Of a DNA stretch of 64,000 nucleotides, positions 52,334 to 62,072 are shown one piece after another. The stretch covers positions 1 to 64,000 of the forward strand of contig NZ_JPMD01000011.1 in NCBI RefSeq assembly GCF_000732635.1, in the 5' to 3' direction. Numbering within the stretch: position 1 is the stretch's first letter; each line of letters opens with the position of its first letter. This DNA is from Clostridium sulfidigenes. GTDB lineage: Bacteria > Bacillota > Clostridia > Clostridiales > Clostridiaceae. The notes under the pieces were generated by a model. It did not search any database. It was not told the DNA's origin and saw only the letters and a program-made list of their open reading frames with translations. The position numbers and the translations under genes were made by a program.

Positions 52334-53272
52334 TTACACTTCTTCAATAAGTGATTTCATATTCTCTTTTATTGAAGATAATTCATTTTCTACAGTAATT
52401 AGCTTTGCTCTAAGGGATTTTATTATGTCCTCTACATTATAAACAACGTTACATACACTTTTTAAAGAATCACTGATTTTTGATTGAACAATCCAGTCAG
52501 ATATTAATCCATCAAAAAAGTAATCTGCAAAGGTTTCAAAAGAACCAATATTTATATCTATATCCATTGCTAAATCCACATCGGCTAATTCATTTTGAAA
52601 TTTCATCAGTGCAATTTTTGTATTCTGTGCATACTCTTTAGCTTTATCAATTTCAGAGTGTTTGGCTGCTGTAGCTAAAAGACCTCCCCCTAGTATATCC
52701 CAGGTTCCCCATCCATCAGCACTTTCAAGAGAATCTACTACAAATTGAAGTTCATTTCTAGCAGCATCACCAGCAGCTATTGCTTCCTGCAACTCTTTCT
52801 TCTGAGCTTCAATAGAAGGAATCTTGTCCATAATTTCAAGTAACTTTTTAGAGTTCTCATTATTTAAACCTAATATAAATCCTTCTTTTTTCTTTAATAC
52901 TGCTTCATATTCAGCCTCAGCATCAAGTAAATTATTAAATGACACTTTATAGGATTCAAGATCCTTTTCTAACATAAGAACTGAGTGGCAACATTCATCA
53001 TACTTTAACTTTGCTGCAAGGAACTCTTGTCTCTCTTTATCCAGCTGCTGATCCTTACTTCCAAGTATAGAATAAAATATGTTAGCAATACTCAAAGATT
53101 CAAGCTTTTTTACATCCTTATCCTCATCATCAAGAGCTTCTTCAAGTTCAATCTTTCTAATTACTTCTTTTTCAAGAGCTTCTTCCGTATGCCTAATCAT
53201 ACCCTCAAACTTCTCTTTTCTCCACACTTTTTCCTTAGCCGCTATAAGTTCTTCATTAATATACTCAAACAT
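52334..53272 (-). CDS. Coiled-coil protein of unknown function (312 aa)
   Basis: Long helices rich in Glu, Lys and Leu (residues 20-60, 75-175, 200-235, 280-310) around a glycine-rich turn GWGTWDILGGGLLATAAKHS. No signal peptide. Its layout resembles proteins annotated as coiled-coil or cell-shape associated, but no family is certain. Start behind AAAGGAAGTTTAGT. The gene stands alone between two sets of GGGGTCWGACCCC palindromes, like the methyltransferase at 24175. Confidence 0.6.
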   Translation of the reverse strand: MFEYINEELIAAKEKVWRKEKFEGMIRHTEEALEKEVIRKIELEEALDDEDKDVKKLESLSIANIFYSILGSKDQQLDKERQEFLAAKLKYDECCHSVLMLEKDLESYKVSFNNLLDAEAEYEAVLKKKEGFILGLNNENSKKLLEIMDKIPSIEAQKKELQEAIAAGDAARNELQFVVDSLESADGWGTWDILGGGLLATAAKHSEIDKAKEYAQNTKIALMKFQNELADVDLAMDIDINIGSFETFADYFFDGLISDWIVQSKISDSLKSVCNVVYNVEDIIKSLRAKLITVENELSSIKENMKSLIEEV

Positions 53273-53322
53273 ACTAAACTTCCTTTCTTTTTTAAGGGAG
53301 ATTATATCCCAAATTTTGTCAC

Positions 53323-53365
53323 GGGGTCTGACCCCCTGGATATTTTTGTCATGGGGTCTGACCCC
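53323..53365. repeat. GGGGTCWGACCCC palindrome doublet, 5' of the coiled-coil gene
   Basis: GGGGTCTGACCCC at 53323-53335 and 53353-53365, each followed by CTGGATA and preceded by TTTTGTCA. Confidence 0.8.
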
Positions 53366-53465
53366 CTGGATAATATTTTACTTTATACCATTATATCTCA
53401 TTGCATTCATAATATATACTCCCCTAGCATAAACATTAAAAAGATAATTTTGCGGGGTGATTATT

Positions 53466-54077
53466 TTGAAAAAATCCAAGATTAAAAAGTTCTTTTCCTT
53501 TTTTAATAAGATTAAGATTATGATTTTTATAATAGCTATAATTGCTGCTTGTTTATTTATAAATTCTTTAACTACTAAAAATAATTTAGAGAAAAAGAGT
53601 GATTTTGTATCTGAAAAACTTATATCCATATCCGAGCTAGCTACTTCCCGTTATGATTACTCTAATGTGATTTCTGTGAAGAATAGCTTAAGCTTTAAGG
53701 ATATTACTATTCCTTTTACTGAAAAATCCTTTGTCATTAAATATAATGGCTATATTACTGCTGGACTAGATTTTAGTGCTGCTACTTTTTCTATAGATAA
53801 AAATATACTTACCATAACTATTCCACCTTGTTCTATCCTTACACATAATGTAAATGAAGATGAGGTTTTTATATTTGATGAAAAGAACTCCATATTTAAT
53901 AAATTAACTATGGATGATATGTTAAGCGAAATTGTAGCAGAAAAATCTAAGACTGAAGAAAGGGTAATAAAAGACGGCTTCCTTGATAAGGTTACTGTGG
54001 ACACTATAGACCTTCTTAAAAACATTTTCTTGAATTGCGGTTTTGATGAAGTAAAAGTTAAGATTGCAGCATCTTAA
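53466..54077 (+). CDS. DUF4230-like membrane-anchored protein
   Basis: 203 residues from TTG 53466 (GGGGTGATTATT before it; a GTG nine bases upstream overlaps the ribosome binding site). One N-terminal helix (about 13-35) and an extracellular beta domain (ISELATSRYDYSNVISVKNS) as in DUF4230. Function unknown. Confidence 0.7.
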   Translation: MKKSKIKKFFSFFNKIKIMIFIIAIIAACLFINSLTTKNNLEKKSDFVSEKLISISELATSRYDYSNVISVKNSLSFKDITIPFTEKSFVIKYNGYITAGLDFSAATFSIDKNILTITIPPCSILTHNVNEDEVFIFDEKNSIFNKLTMDDMLSEIVAEKSKTEERVIKDGFLDKVTVDTIDLLKNIFLNCGFDEVKVKIAAS

Positions 54078-54092
54078 TTCATATAATATAAA

Positions 54093-54119
54093 AATGCTAT
54101 GTTTTTTCAACATAGCATT
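54093..54119 (+). terminator. Terminator, copy of a dispersed hairpin
   Basis: AATGCTATGTT-TTTTC-AACATAGCATT. The hairpin and about 30 nt after it (GTGACCTTATAAAATTATT) recur at 55864-55915. Confidence 0.6.
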
Positions 54120-54197
54120 GTGACCTTATAAAATTATTAGTTTAGACTTAATATGTTTATTTAGAGGGAATGCAGTGAAATAATTCACCTTATAATA

Positions 54198-55430
54198 CTA
54201 GTATTCCCTCCCTTTAGCCCTAATATAGAATGAAATTATTTTTGAATAAGGGAAACAAAATAAGAATAATATAGACACAAGAAATAATACTATGAAAATC
54301 ATATATGGTAAAACTTCTATTGTCCTTGAAATATCACTAATTAAAAGAATAAATACTTTTATAATGCTATAGGAAATAATAGCTATAGTAGGTAGGTAAA
54401 ATGCTGAATAAGTTAAAGCCATTTTCTTAGCATTAGCAACTTGTTCCTCCTTATTTGAATATATATTAGGTCTTTCGTCTGTGTACTCTTTACTCCATAG
54501 ACTCCATTTAACTGGTAATGTTCCAACAGTATATGCAAGTTCCCATTGATCCAGCTTAAATATTTCATAATATGCAGCTGTAGGGTTATTTTGAAAATCT
54601 AATATATATCTAATTTTTCTAGGAGCTCCCTTAGTAAAATAAAATTTCATATTCCCTTTTTTAACTTTATAAAGATTAAAGCCTTTTGCTTCCATATCTT
54701 CTAACCATTTTTCTAATTTATCTGGTTCTAAAAAACTAGGACATCTTTTCTCTATTAACTTCCTATGTTCTTGTAGGGAACCTTCCTTTTCAGATACATA
54801 TTCCCCATCAAATTTAACATAATCAGAGTCTAATTCCTCTTTTATCTGCGATTCATTCTTCCTTAATCTATATAGTGGATATATGAACAGAGCTATAATA
54901 CCTAGTGCTTTTACAACATTTAAAATATCTAACAAAGTAAAATAAGAAGTTTCTATATGTTGTATTTTCTCAGGAGATACTTCTTTTATGAAGGTGATAT
55001 CTCCAATACCTAAAAAATAAAAAATTATCATTGGAATTAAAATTATTAGGAAAATGCCAATATTTACAGAAAGATAAATTGGAATTAATGATAAAAGAAT
55101 TTGAGCTATTTTAAATCTGCTTAGTAAAGGCTCTCGAGATGGCTGGGCTTTTATATCTTCTAGATTCTTTTCATTTGCTAAGAAAAACCATCTACCTTTA
55201 CTACAAGCTTTGTACCATCCATTTTTTATTAAAGAAGGTTGTAACTCTGTAATCCCCCTTTTCTCAAATGAAATTCTATAGTTAATATTGCTTTCTTCTC
55301 CCTTTTCAAAGATAAATAGTCTTAGAAGAAGGTTAACATCTTTCAAAATATAGCCCTCTAAAGCTTTTTTACTTAACCAGTTTTCTATATTTTTAATATT
55401 TAAGCTCCAAAATGGTTTAAAAATTCTCAT
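54198..55430 (-). CDS. DUF2812 membrane protein
   Basis: 410 residues with a DUF2812 domain near the N terminus (FKPFWSLNIKNIENWLSKKA, YRISFEKRGITELQPSLIKN), a repeat of it at about 235-310 (CPSFLEPDKLEKWLEDMEAK), and four membrane helices. These proteins are usually encoded with a PadR regulator. It overlaps the PadR gene by 4 nt. Role unknown. Confidence 0.82.
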   Translation of the reverse strand: MRIFKPFWSLNIKNIENWLSKKALEGYILKDVNLLLRLFIFEKGEESNINYRISFEKRGITELQPSLIKNGWYKACSKGRWFFLANEKNLEDIKAQPSREPLLSRFKIAQILLSLIPIYLSVNIGIFLIILIPMIIFYFLGIGDITFIKEVSPEKIQHIETSYFTLLDILNVVKALGIIALFIYPLYRLRKNESQIKEELDSDYVKFDGEYVSEKEGSLQEHRKLIEKRCPSFLEPDKLEKWLEDMEAKGFNLYKVKKGNMKFYFTKGAPRKIRYILDFQNNPTAAYYEIFKLDQWELAYTVGTLPVKWSLWSKEYTDERPNIYSNKEEQVANAKKMALTYSAFYLPTIAIISYSIIKVFILLISDISRTIEVLPYMIFIVLFLVSILFLFCFPYSKIISFYIRAKGREY

Positions 55431-55756
55431 GAAAAATCCCCCTCATATTTTATTGCATTATCATGTAATTCTTTAATCCTTTCTATCTCTGCTTTTATTA
55501 ATCTCTTCCCCACTTCTGTAATTTCATATATTGTTTTCCTATTTTCATCAGAGTAAATTGATATAATTTGACTTTTTTCCATTTTACCTAATGTTCCATA
55601 AACTGTACCAGAACCTAACTTTATTCTTCCATCAGTAATTTTATCTACATGTTGTATTATTCCATAACCATGTCTTGGTTCTGTAAGTGAAAGAAGAATA
55701 TAGAAAGCTGTTTCTGTCATAGGCATGAATGCTTTTAAAATTTTATCCTCACTCAT
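55427..55756 (-). CDS. PadR-family transcriptional regulator
   Basis: 109 residues, winged-helix PadR (MTETAFYILLSLTEPRHGYG, GSGTVYGTLGKME). It heads a two-gene operon with the DUF2812 protein and probably represses it through the inverted repeat just upstream. Confidence 0.9.
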   Translation of the reverse strand: MSEDKILKAFMPMTETAFYILLSLTEPRHGYGIIQHVDKITDGRIKLGSGTVYGTLGKMEKSQIISIYSDENRKTIYEITEVGKRLIKAEIERIKELHDNAIKYEGDFS

Positions 55757-55790
55757 TAAAATACCTTCTTTCTAGTATTACTATATTTCT

Positions 55791-55842
55791 ATATGTCACG
55801 ATGTGATATATCATATTAAAACTATATCACGCTGCGACATAT
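55791..55842 (-). promoter_or_regulatory. Putative PadR operator
   Basis: ATATGTCACGATGTGATAT (55791-55809) and ATATCACGCTGCGACATAT (55824-55842) are an imperfect 19-bp inverted repeat, 35 nt upstream of the padR start. The ATGTC...GACAT halves fit PadR-type recognition. Confidence 0.55.
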
Positions 55843-55863
55843 AAGTAAACATGCAATATAAAA

Positions 55864-55915
55864 AATGCTATGTTTTTTCAACATAGCATTATGTGACCTT
55901 ATAAAATTATTGGCT
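55864..55915 (-). terminator. Second copy of the dispersed hairpin
   Basis: AATGCTATGTT/AACATAGCATT with the same flank as 54093. Here it lies between the Rpn-family gene 3' end and the padR promoter, so it may be a repeat element rather than a dedicated terminator. Confidence 0.4.
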
Positions 55916-55936
55916 TAGACTAAATAGATTAATTAT

Positions 55937-56950
55937 TTATATCTTAAAATACTCTTCTAATTCCTCTACAGAATTTATATCAAAGATATCCATACCAATT
56001 TTATCAATGGCATTAATGGGTAAATTCATTATCTTATCCTCATACTCTGCTGGTAGATTTTTAAACTTTTTTAATAATAGTTTAATTAATAATTCTGCTT
56101 TGCCTTTATTAATTCCTTTTTCTATTCCCTTTTCTATTCCCCTCTTTTCAACCTCTGGATCATATAATGTTTTTGTCATTCTATTCACCTCATTTTCTAA
56201 AATTTCATCCTTAATAAAATTTCTATTCAGATATTCTATTAAATTCTGTATTGCTAACAACATCTTATGAAAGTCTTCTCCTAGGATTTCATTAGAATCG
56301 AAGAGTTCCTTAGATTCATTGGCTAATTTTGTTGCTAGTTTCTTTGCCTTATAGGATAATTCTTTCATCTTTTCAATGTTATTATTCTTGTTTGCCTTTA
56401 TTAATTCCTTTTTTAATTGAAATAATTGTAGTGGCATAAGTGGATACATCTTTTTATGTATGAGGTCCTCATCTGAGTATTCCCAATACTTAAGCACTGG
56501 TACTGTATAATCAATTTCTTGACTATCCGGAAATACTATATTTAACCTTAATTTATCCTCTATATTTTTATTTTCTTCAAAAAATATGACCTTTTGCTTA
56601 GGAAAAACAATTCTTTTGACATGGTTGCTTTCATCCGCTTCTTCTTTAGCCTTTTTAAAGCCATATTCAAACATTCTCACTATCATGGTGCTATCATTTT
56701 TAGTTTGAAATTCTAGGTGATAACTTACTTTTTGATTTTCATTTTTTGAAATCTTAAAGAACATGTCACCCCGTAGCACATCTAAAGTGTCCTCAATAAA
56801 CTCATTATTACTTACAGTTAAACTAACCTCATCTACATTAAAGTTCTCTTCAAAAACTCCATTTAACAGATTAATCAAAACCTTATTAGAGGTGGAAAAC
56901 AAAAACTTTAATACCTGATCTAGTTTAACTTTTTCCTTTGTAGATTCCAA
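55937..56950 (-). CDS. Rpn/PD-(D/E)XK-family recombination-promoting nuclease
   Basis: 337 residues. The PD-(D/E)XK transposase-like nuclease core is seen in DTLDVLRGDMFFKISKNENQ and SYHLEFQTKND, where E-x-Q carries catalytic residues. A short repeated GIEKGIEKGINKGK linker precedes a C-terminal helical part. Rpn proteins promote RecA-independent recombination. TTG start behind AAAGGACGGTGCAAAC. A 98-bp fragment of a paralogue lies at 62669-62766. Confidence 0.82.
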   Translation of the reverse strand: MESTKEKVKLDQVLKFLFSTSNKVLINLLNGVFEENFNVDEVSLTVSNNEFIEDTLDVLRGDMFFKISKNENQKVSYHLEFQTKNDSTMIVRMFEYGFKKAKEEADESNHVKRIVFPKQKVIFFEENKNIEDKLRLNIVFPDSQEIDYTVPVLKYWEYSDEDLIHKKMYPLMPLQLFQLKKELIKANKNNNIEKMKELSYKAKKLATKLANESKELFDSNEILGEDFHKMLLAIQNLIEYLNRNFIKDEILENEVNRMTKTLYDPEVEKRGIEKGIEKGINKGKAELLIKLLLKKFKNLPAEYEDKIMNLPINAIDKIGMDIFDINSVEELEEYFKI

Positions 56951-57251
56951 GTTTGCACCGTCCTTTATAATTAAATTATATATTAAAAAGAGCTCAAATT
57001 AAATATATTTTATAGCTATATATTAATTATAGGCACAAACACTTGTTCTTATACATTTTTAGCATACCTTTGATAAAATATTTCCTAAATCTATAATAAA
57101 TATATTAAACACTTAAGAAATTTGTAATGAATTCCTTAAGTGTTTTAATCTATAATTAAATTAAGTAAGCTAGTTATAGATAAGTTTTAAAATATAAAAA
57201 AGTCTATAACTATTTCGCCTATGGTAAATAAGGCTTTGAGGAGGAACTTTT
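56951..57251. other. Divergent intergenic region
   Basis: About 300 bp without a gene. A hairpin CACTTAAG...CTTAAGTG (about 57110-57141) followed by TTTTAATC may end an unseen transcript. GAGGAGGAACTTTT precedes the transglycosylase. Confidence 0.3.
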
Positions 57252-57830
57252 TTGAAGAAAAAAAGATTTAGTTTTAAAAAACTTTTATTTATTTTAATTA
57301 TTATTGGTTGGGGTATGTTATTTATTTATTCTTTTAACAGTAAAAATTCTCATGAACAAGAAACCTTTCAGATTGAGTATAAAGATTCCATAAATAAATA
57401 TTGTAAAGAGTTTGATGTCGATAAATATTTGGTCTATGCAATGATAAAACAGGAAAGCAATTTTAATAACCAGGCTATTTCTTCAGCTAAAGCAAGAGGT
57501 TTAATGCAGCTAACAGAAGATACCTTTAACTGGCTAAAACCTCAGTTAGGAGAGAGTTCTACCACCTATGATGATTTGTTTGATGCAGATACTAATATTC
57601 GATATGGTGTGTTTTTCATTTCTATCCTTCAGAAAAGTTTTTCTGAGCAAAACACTGTAGTTGCAGCCTATAATGCGGGAATGAATATTACCACTGAATG
57701 GTTACAGGATAGTAATTATTCCAATGATGGAGCAACACTAAATAATATCCCTTATAAAGAAACTGCAAATTATGTTGATATAGTGGACTATAATTATAAA
57801 AAGTATTTAGAAATATATAAAGATAAGTAA
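57252..57830 (+). CDS. Lytic transglycosylase (SLT domain)
   Basis: 192 residues, TTG start. N-terminal membrane anchor (residues 11-27), then an SLT domain with the catalytic glutamate in YAMIKQESNFN (about residue 65), SSAKARGLMQLTEDTF and VVAAYNAGM. It cleaves peptidoglycan outside the membrane and is encoded alone. Confidence 0.9.
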   Translation: MKKKRFSFKKLLFILIIIGWGMLFIYSFNSKNSHEQETFQIEYKDSINKYCKEFDVDKYLVYAMIKQESNFNNQAISSAKARGLMQLTEDTFNWLKPQLGESSTTYDDLFDADTNIRYGVFFISILQKSFSEQNTVVAAYNAGMNITTEWLQDSNYSNDGATLNNIPYKETANYVDIVDYNYKKYLEIYKDK

Positions 57831-57956
57831 TCTATGGAATATGAAATATAAAATACTCATTGATATTTTGTATTATATGTTATAATTTACTTATATTATC
57901 TCTAGTATTATACTATGAGCAACAATTATTTATAAAATATTGTGGAGGAATTCTAA

Positions 57957-58400
57957 ATGAATTTAAACATGTTTAGATGCGGTATCAATGAAATTTCATA
58001 TATTAAAGATGCCATTATTAATGTTAAAAGCGAAGAAGATCCATGTTGTTTTAACAAGGAAGCCATAGAAAAATTTTTATCCAATAACGATAATTGGTTT
58101 TATGTTGCAACAATGGATGAAAAAGTGGTTTCATATGCAATTGCTTATGTTCAAAGTCGTCTGGATACCACCCAAAGTATGATTTGCTTATATGAAATAG
58201 GTACATTAAAGTCCTGTAGAAAAAATGGTATTGGCAAAAGATTAATTAATAAAATTATTGAAGATGGAAAATTAAATAATTCAATGAAAATATGGATTCC
58301 AACAAATATAAGCAACTCACCAGCATGTAAATTATATAGTAGTATTGGAGCAGAGGAACCAGAAATAAAGGATGATATTATTTATAATTTCAGATATTAA
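57957..58400 (+). CDS. GNAT-family N-acetyltransferase
   Basis: 147 residues with acetyl-CoA motif YEIGTLKSCRKNGIGKRLIN (R/Q-x-x-G-x-G) and a C-terminal NSPACKLYSSIGAEEPE. Substrate unknown. Start behind TGGAGGAATTCTAA; terminator follows. Confidence 0.87.
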   Translation: MNLNMFRCGINEISYIKDAIINVKSEEDPCCFNKEAIEKFLSNNDNWFYVATMDEKVVSYAIAYVQSRLDTTQSMICLYEIGTLKSCRKNGIGKRLINKIIEDGKLNNSMKIWIPTNISNSPACKLYSSIGAEEPEIKDDIIYNFRY

Positions 58401-58460
58401 TCATAATGCATAGATAAATAAATTAAGGTGTAGTAATTAGAATTAAGTGATTACTTGGAA

Positions 58461-58499
58461 AATACCACATTATCCATAATAGAATAATGTGGTATTTTT
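58461..58499 (+). terminator. Terminator of the GNAT gene
   Basis: AATACCACATTAT pairs with ATAATGTGGTATT followed by TTTATTTT. Confidence 0.75.
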
Positions 58500-58521
58500 A
58501 TTTTCACATAATTATTTATAA

Positions 58522-58986
58522 TTATTTATAATTATTTATTTCTAGCTCTGCTTCCACAGGTAATTTTTCTTTTAAAATATTAATAACTTTATGGTAATCA
58601 CTGGTTTTAAAATGAAAGGTTTGCTCCATAAAACCACCAAATAGTTTAACTTTTACATCCTTTGAATTAGTTACTTGAACTTTCTCAATCTCATTCCACA
58701 ATATAATCTCTTTATATCTATACATTGATATAAAACCTTGGGAGCTAATTCCTTGCTTAATCCAGCTACTAATAAACGCAAAAATACATAATATTCCTAT
58801 TATATAATGAATCCATGTATTAGCATAAAAATACATAATGCCTATGAAAATAATAATACCAAACAATACAATAACAATCTCTATAAGCCTTTTTCTTATT
58901 TGTATTATCAAGGCTTTTATATATTTTAGCTGTTTTAAAATTATTAAAATTAAAAGTACTGGAATAATAATGTCAAAAATCTTCAT
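58522..58986 (-). CDS. Membrane protein with PH-like C-terminal domain (154 aa)
   Basis: Three membrane helices (about 3-18, 36-54, 58-77), then a soluble YRYKEIILWNEIEKVQVTNS part resembling bacterial PH-like domains (DUF5673-type). Start behind GGAGGATATGA. It follows the DinB-like gene by 13 nt and is probably co-transcribed. Function unknown. Confidence 0.65.
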   Translation of the reverse strand: MKIFDIIIPVLLILIILKQLKYIKALIIQIRKRLIEIVIVLFGIIIFIGIMYFYANTWIHYIIGILCIFAFISSWIKQGISSQGFISMYRYKEIILWNEIEKVQVTNSKDVKVKLFGGFMEQTFHFKTSDYHKVINILKEKLPVEAELEINNYK

Positions 58987-58999
58987 TCATATCCTCCTG

Positions 59000-59683
59000 T
59001 TATAAAGCCTTTGATTTTGACTTCTTTTTTGCACTTAAAGATTCATTTATGTGTATAACTTGATGTCTCGTCATTGGCATTAATATAATTCCCGCTACAT
59101 TCTTTCTACCCCAAAAATCAATAAGCCAATTTGATGCCTTCACATCCAATACTGCTCTCTCATCTAATATACGTTGCAATCTATGTTTATCAAAGTTTCT
59201 TTTCATATCCTGAGTGGAAAGATTCTCTACTATGTCTCTTGTCCTTCTTCCTACTTCAATTCTATAATTTTTTAACTCTTCCATATTTATATTTTTACTA
59301 AATTCCATAATATCATCTTCTGACATTGCATTACCAGTATCTGTGATATTGGAGTTAATTTTTTCTTGCCAATTTTCCCTATTAAATATCTGTTTATCAC
59401 CTGCAACTAATAAATTCATTGTTATATCCTCTATCCTAGTACAATGCCAAATGCCATAGGTGATAGTACGTCCCTTTTGATTTTGTGAAGTTCTAAATGT
59501 ATTTTCATCTAACCCTTCCCATAATTCATCTTCAAAAGTTTTTTTATCTATTCCTGACATAATGGATAAATGGACCATTGAATGCAAACTTAAAGCCAAG
59601 CTTTTACTTTCTAGAATTTTATCTGGTTTCAATATTATCTTTCTTAATTCCTTAATATCATCGTTCCACGATTTTAAATCCAC
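59000..59683 (-). CDS. DinB-superfamily protein
   Basis: 227 residues with the spaced histidines of DinB-like four-helix metalloproteins: HSMVHLS (about 32), WHCTRIEDITMN (about 79) and RHQVIHINE near the C terminus. Members bind a metal and may act as thiol transferases or hydrolases. GTG start behind AAAGGGGAGTATATTAA. Confidence 0.7.
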   Translation of the reverse strand: MDLKSWNDDIKELRKIILKPDKILESKSLALSLHSMVHLSIMSGIDKKTFEDELWEGLDENTFRTSQNQKGRTITYGIWHCTRIEDITMNLLVAGDKQIFNRENWQEKINSNITDTGNAMSEDDIMEFSKNINMEELKNYRIEVGRRTRDIVENLSTQDMKRNFDKHRLQRILDERAVLDVKASNWLIDFWGRKNVAGIILMPMTRHQVIHINESLSAKKKSKSKAL

Positions 59684-59873
59684 TTAATATACTCCCCTTT
59701 ATCTGTTCCCTATGGTTTATAATTAATTATTAACTCTAAAATTAATTATACACTAATAAAAGTAAATTTAAAATAATTTTACCATAGACAACCTTAGTAA
59801 TTACCTTGATGATTTACACTAGCATCTCTGCATTGACTTATAATCTAAATATTTTATATCCTCAAATTGCTAA

Positions 59874-59911
59874 AAAACACTGCTTATTCATTTCTGAATA
59901 TGCAGTGTTTT
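59874..59911 (-). terminator. Terminator between convergent-facing blocks
   Basis: AAAACACTGC pairs with GCAGTGTTTT; T tracts on both strands. It lies past the MerR-family gene end. Confidence 0.65.
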
Positions 59912-59975
59912 GAATAGATTAAATTTTAAACTAAGATATCATAGCTAGTTATATAAATGCTAACGATTTTGAAAG

Positions 59976-60890
59976 TTATTTTTTAGTTATTGGCTCAAGC
60001 AGATTTAAATAAAAATCATTTCCTTCACCACTAGGTATGTGTTCCTCAAGACATAAACGGCTTTCATCAACAGCATATGCATCATTATCTTTTAATAATC
60101 GCATTAATGTTTGCCATGAATCGTATACTTCATTAGTACTATTTAGTGATGCATATAGACCACCTAACAACCTTTTTTCTTCAAAACATTCTGGAATTAC
60201 AACCTGTTCTGGTACAGTAATAGAAGCTGCCCATCCATACTCTGTACAACCTGGACTATATGCGGTGGTATTAAAACCAAAAATTCTAGCAGTACCCATT
60301 AAATGTTCTGATTCTGCCCAATCCAATACTCTTTTTAGTGCTTCATCCTCTGGAGAAGTGCTTATCACATTACATACTGCTACCCTCATATCAGGTAAAC
60401 TAACAATTCGTAATGCTCCTGAAGTAATTGCGTTATTTGTCATAATAATATCCTCCCATTGCTCTATCATATTATTTGTAGAAATGATTTGAAGTGCCAA
60501 TGTTTCTTCCATATTCACAAGGTATTCTGACTCATTGGATGGAAGCTCCATGGAGTTTATAATTGAAAGACATTTACTTAACAAGTTTTTTTGCTTAGTA
60601 ATTACAATATTTTCTTCACTTAGCTTATTAATTTGATTTCTAATAATCTTTGAAGCAACTTTAGGGTCTGCACTGTCAATGATGACTTTTACAAATTTTA
60701 AAGGAATATCCAGTTCCCTAAGCAATGTTACAAGACGTATTCTCTGTAGTGCTTCATTATTGTACATACGCCAGCCTGATTGTGGATCTCGGGTGCTATA
60801 GAAAAGCCCCTTGTCTTCCCAGTGACGAAGTGTACGACTGGTTAATCCAAATTGTTCCGATACCTGGTGAATTGGTTCAAAATGGCTCAT
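59976..60890 (-). CDS. MerR-family regulator with effector-binding domain
   Basis: 304 residues. N-terminal MerR winged helix (IHQVSEQFGLTSRTLRHWED, GWRMYNNEALQRI), a long dimerisation helix, and a C-terminal GyrI-like/BltR-type effector domain (about 160-300). Probably a sensor of hydrophobic compounds. Start behind AAGGAGGTGGTTAA. No adjacent efflux pump is seen. Confidence 0.87.
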   Translation of the reverse strand: MSHFEPIHQVSEQFGLTSRTLRHWEDKGLFYSTRDPQSGWRMYNNEALQRIRLVTLLRELDIPLKFVKVIIDSADPKVASKIIRNQINKLSEENIVITKQKNLLSKCLSIINSMELPSNESEYLVNMEETLALQIISTNNMIEQWEDIIMTNNAITSGALRIVSLPDMRVAVCNVISTSPEDEALKRVLDWAESEHLMGTARIFGFNTTAYSPGCTEYGWAASITVPEQVVIPECFEEKRLLGGLYASLNSTNEVYDSWQTLMRLLKDNDAYAVDESRLCLEEHIPSGEGNDFYLNLLEPITKK

Positions 60891-61010
60891 TTAACCACCT
60901 CCTTATTCAATCTATGAGGTCCTCATAAGAAAATAATATCATTTGACGCTACGTCAATTACAAGAGTATTTTAGAAGTTTTTCTAATAAGTTGCAATTAT
61001 TTAATATTTT

Positions 61011-61880
61011 CTACTTTTTAATAATAGCAATCCAAACTTCTTGGTGATTTTCTTGCATATAGCATTCAATTACAGGAAGATCCGCTAATTCATATCCTGA
61101 ATTAGGAAGCCATTCACTATAAAATTGCTTATAAACCTTTTGAGTCGCATCTGGCAGTTCTCCATTAGCTTCAAAAATTGCCCATGTTGCAGCAGGGTAA
61201 GTAAACTCTTTCATTCCTTCAAGTACTGGAACATGTTTGCAGTTTGGTACATCAACATGATTTGTTACTGCTATGATGTATTCCATTTCTTCCGACTCTC
61301 CCCATTGTCCTCCTTGAGCAATTCCTAAAAAACCTGCAGGTCTATAGTCGGGAAAGTTGTCAAGGAACATTTTCATAGTTCCATCCTTCCATGAGTTTTC
61401 CCAAATCTGAGGAATTACTTCAAAGGCCTGGGCTGTTTTTACTTTATGTGATACTCCCATTACTCTAAATTCAGGCCACTGTTCAATTTGATAATTCATA
61501 TGATTTTCTCCTTTTATTGAAATTTGAAAGGAGAGCTTAGGACAGGATTTCAGCTGTACAGTTTCATTTCTAACACTTGAAGGTAGTACTCCATGAAACT
61601 TTTTAAATGCCCTGGTAAATGAATCTTGAGATTCATATCCATACTTTAAAGAAATATCAATTATTCTTTCTGTGCTATTTAATAAATCAAAGGCTGCCAT
61701 TGTTAATCGTCTGTTTCTTATATATTCCGATAAAGGCTTGTCCGCTATATATGAGAACATTCTTTGAAAATTGTAGACAGAACATCCAGCAATTTTTGAA
61801 ATAGTTTCATAGGATATTTCACCATGAAGGTTTTCTTCTATATAATTTATAGACTCATTTAAATTTTTTATCCAATCCAT
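61011..61880 (-). CDS. AraC-family regulator with GyrI-like effector domain
   Basis: 289 residues from ATG 61880 (GGGAGTGAGAAGA before it; an upstream in-frame start lacks a ribosome binding site). Two AraC helix-turn-helix units (YETISKIAGCSVYNFQRMFS; IIDISLKYGYESQDSFTRAF), then a GyrI-like domain with FPDYRPAGFLGIAQG. Same domain logic as Rob-like regulators of drug and stress response. Confidence 0.88.
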   Translation of the reverse strand: MDWIKNLNESINYIEENLHGEISYETISKIAGCSVYNFQRMFSYIADKPLSEYIRNRRLTMAAFDLLNSTERIIDISLKYGYESQDSFTRAFKKFHGVLPSSVRNETVQLKSCPKLSFQISIKGENHMNYQIEQWPEFRVMGVSHKVKTAQAFEVIPQIWENSWKDGTMKMFLDNFPDYRPAGFLGIAQGGQWGESEEMEYIIAVTNHVDVPNCKHVPVLEGMKEFTYPAATWAIFEANGELPDATQKVYKQFYSEWLPNSGYELADLPVIECYMQENHQEVWIAIIKK

Positions 61881-62072
61881 TCTTCTCACTCCCAATTTAA
61901 TAGTATCTTTATAAATATATTTACACTCGATATTTAATGCCCTATTTTGTAGCCTCATTATTATAAATTTATAAATTTATTGTACACCAATAAAAGTAAA
62001 TACAAAATAGCTTTCGTGATATAATATGTCTAATAAGTAAATAATTATAAGTTAACTATTGGAGGTAGAAAA

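Noticed and set aside
47861..53272. Intact prophage around the replication genes
   Set aside because: No capsid, terminase, tail, lysis or integrase genes are present; only the replication pair is phage-like.
58500..58545. TTATAATTA tandem repeat near the end of the membrane protein gene
   Set aside because: Simple AT-rich slippage repeat; no sign of function.
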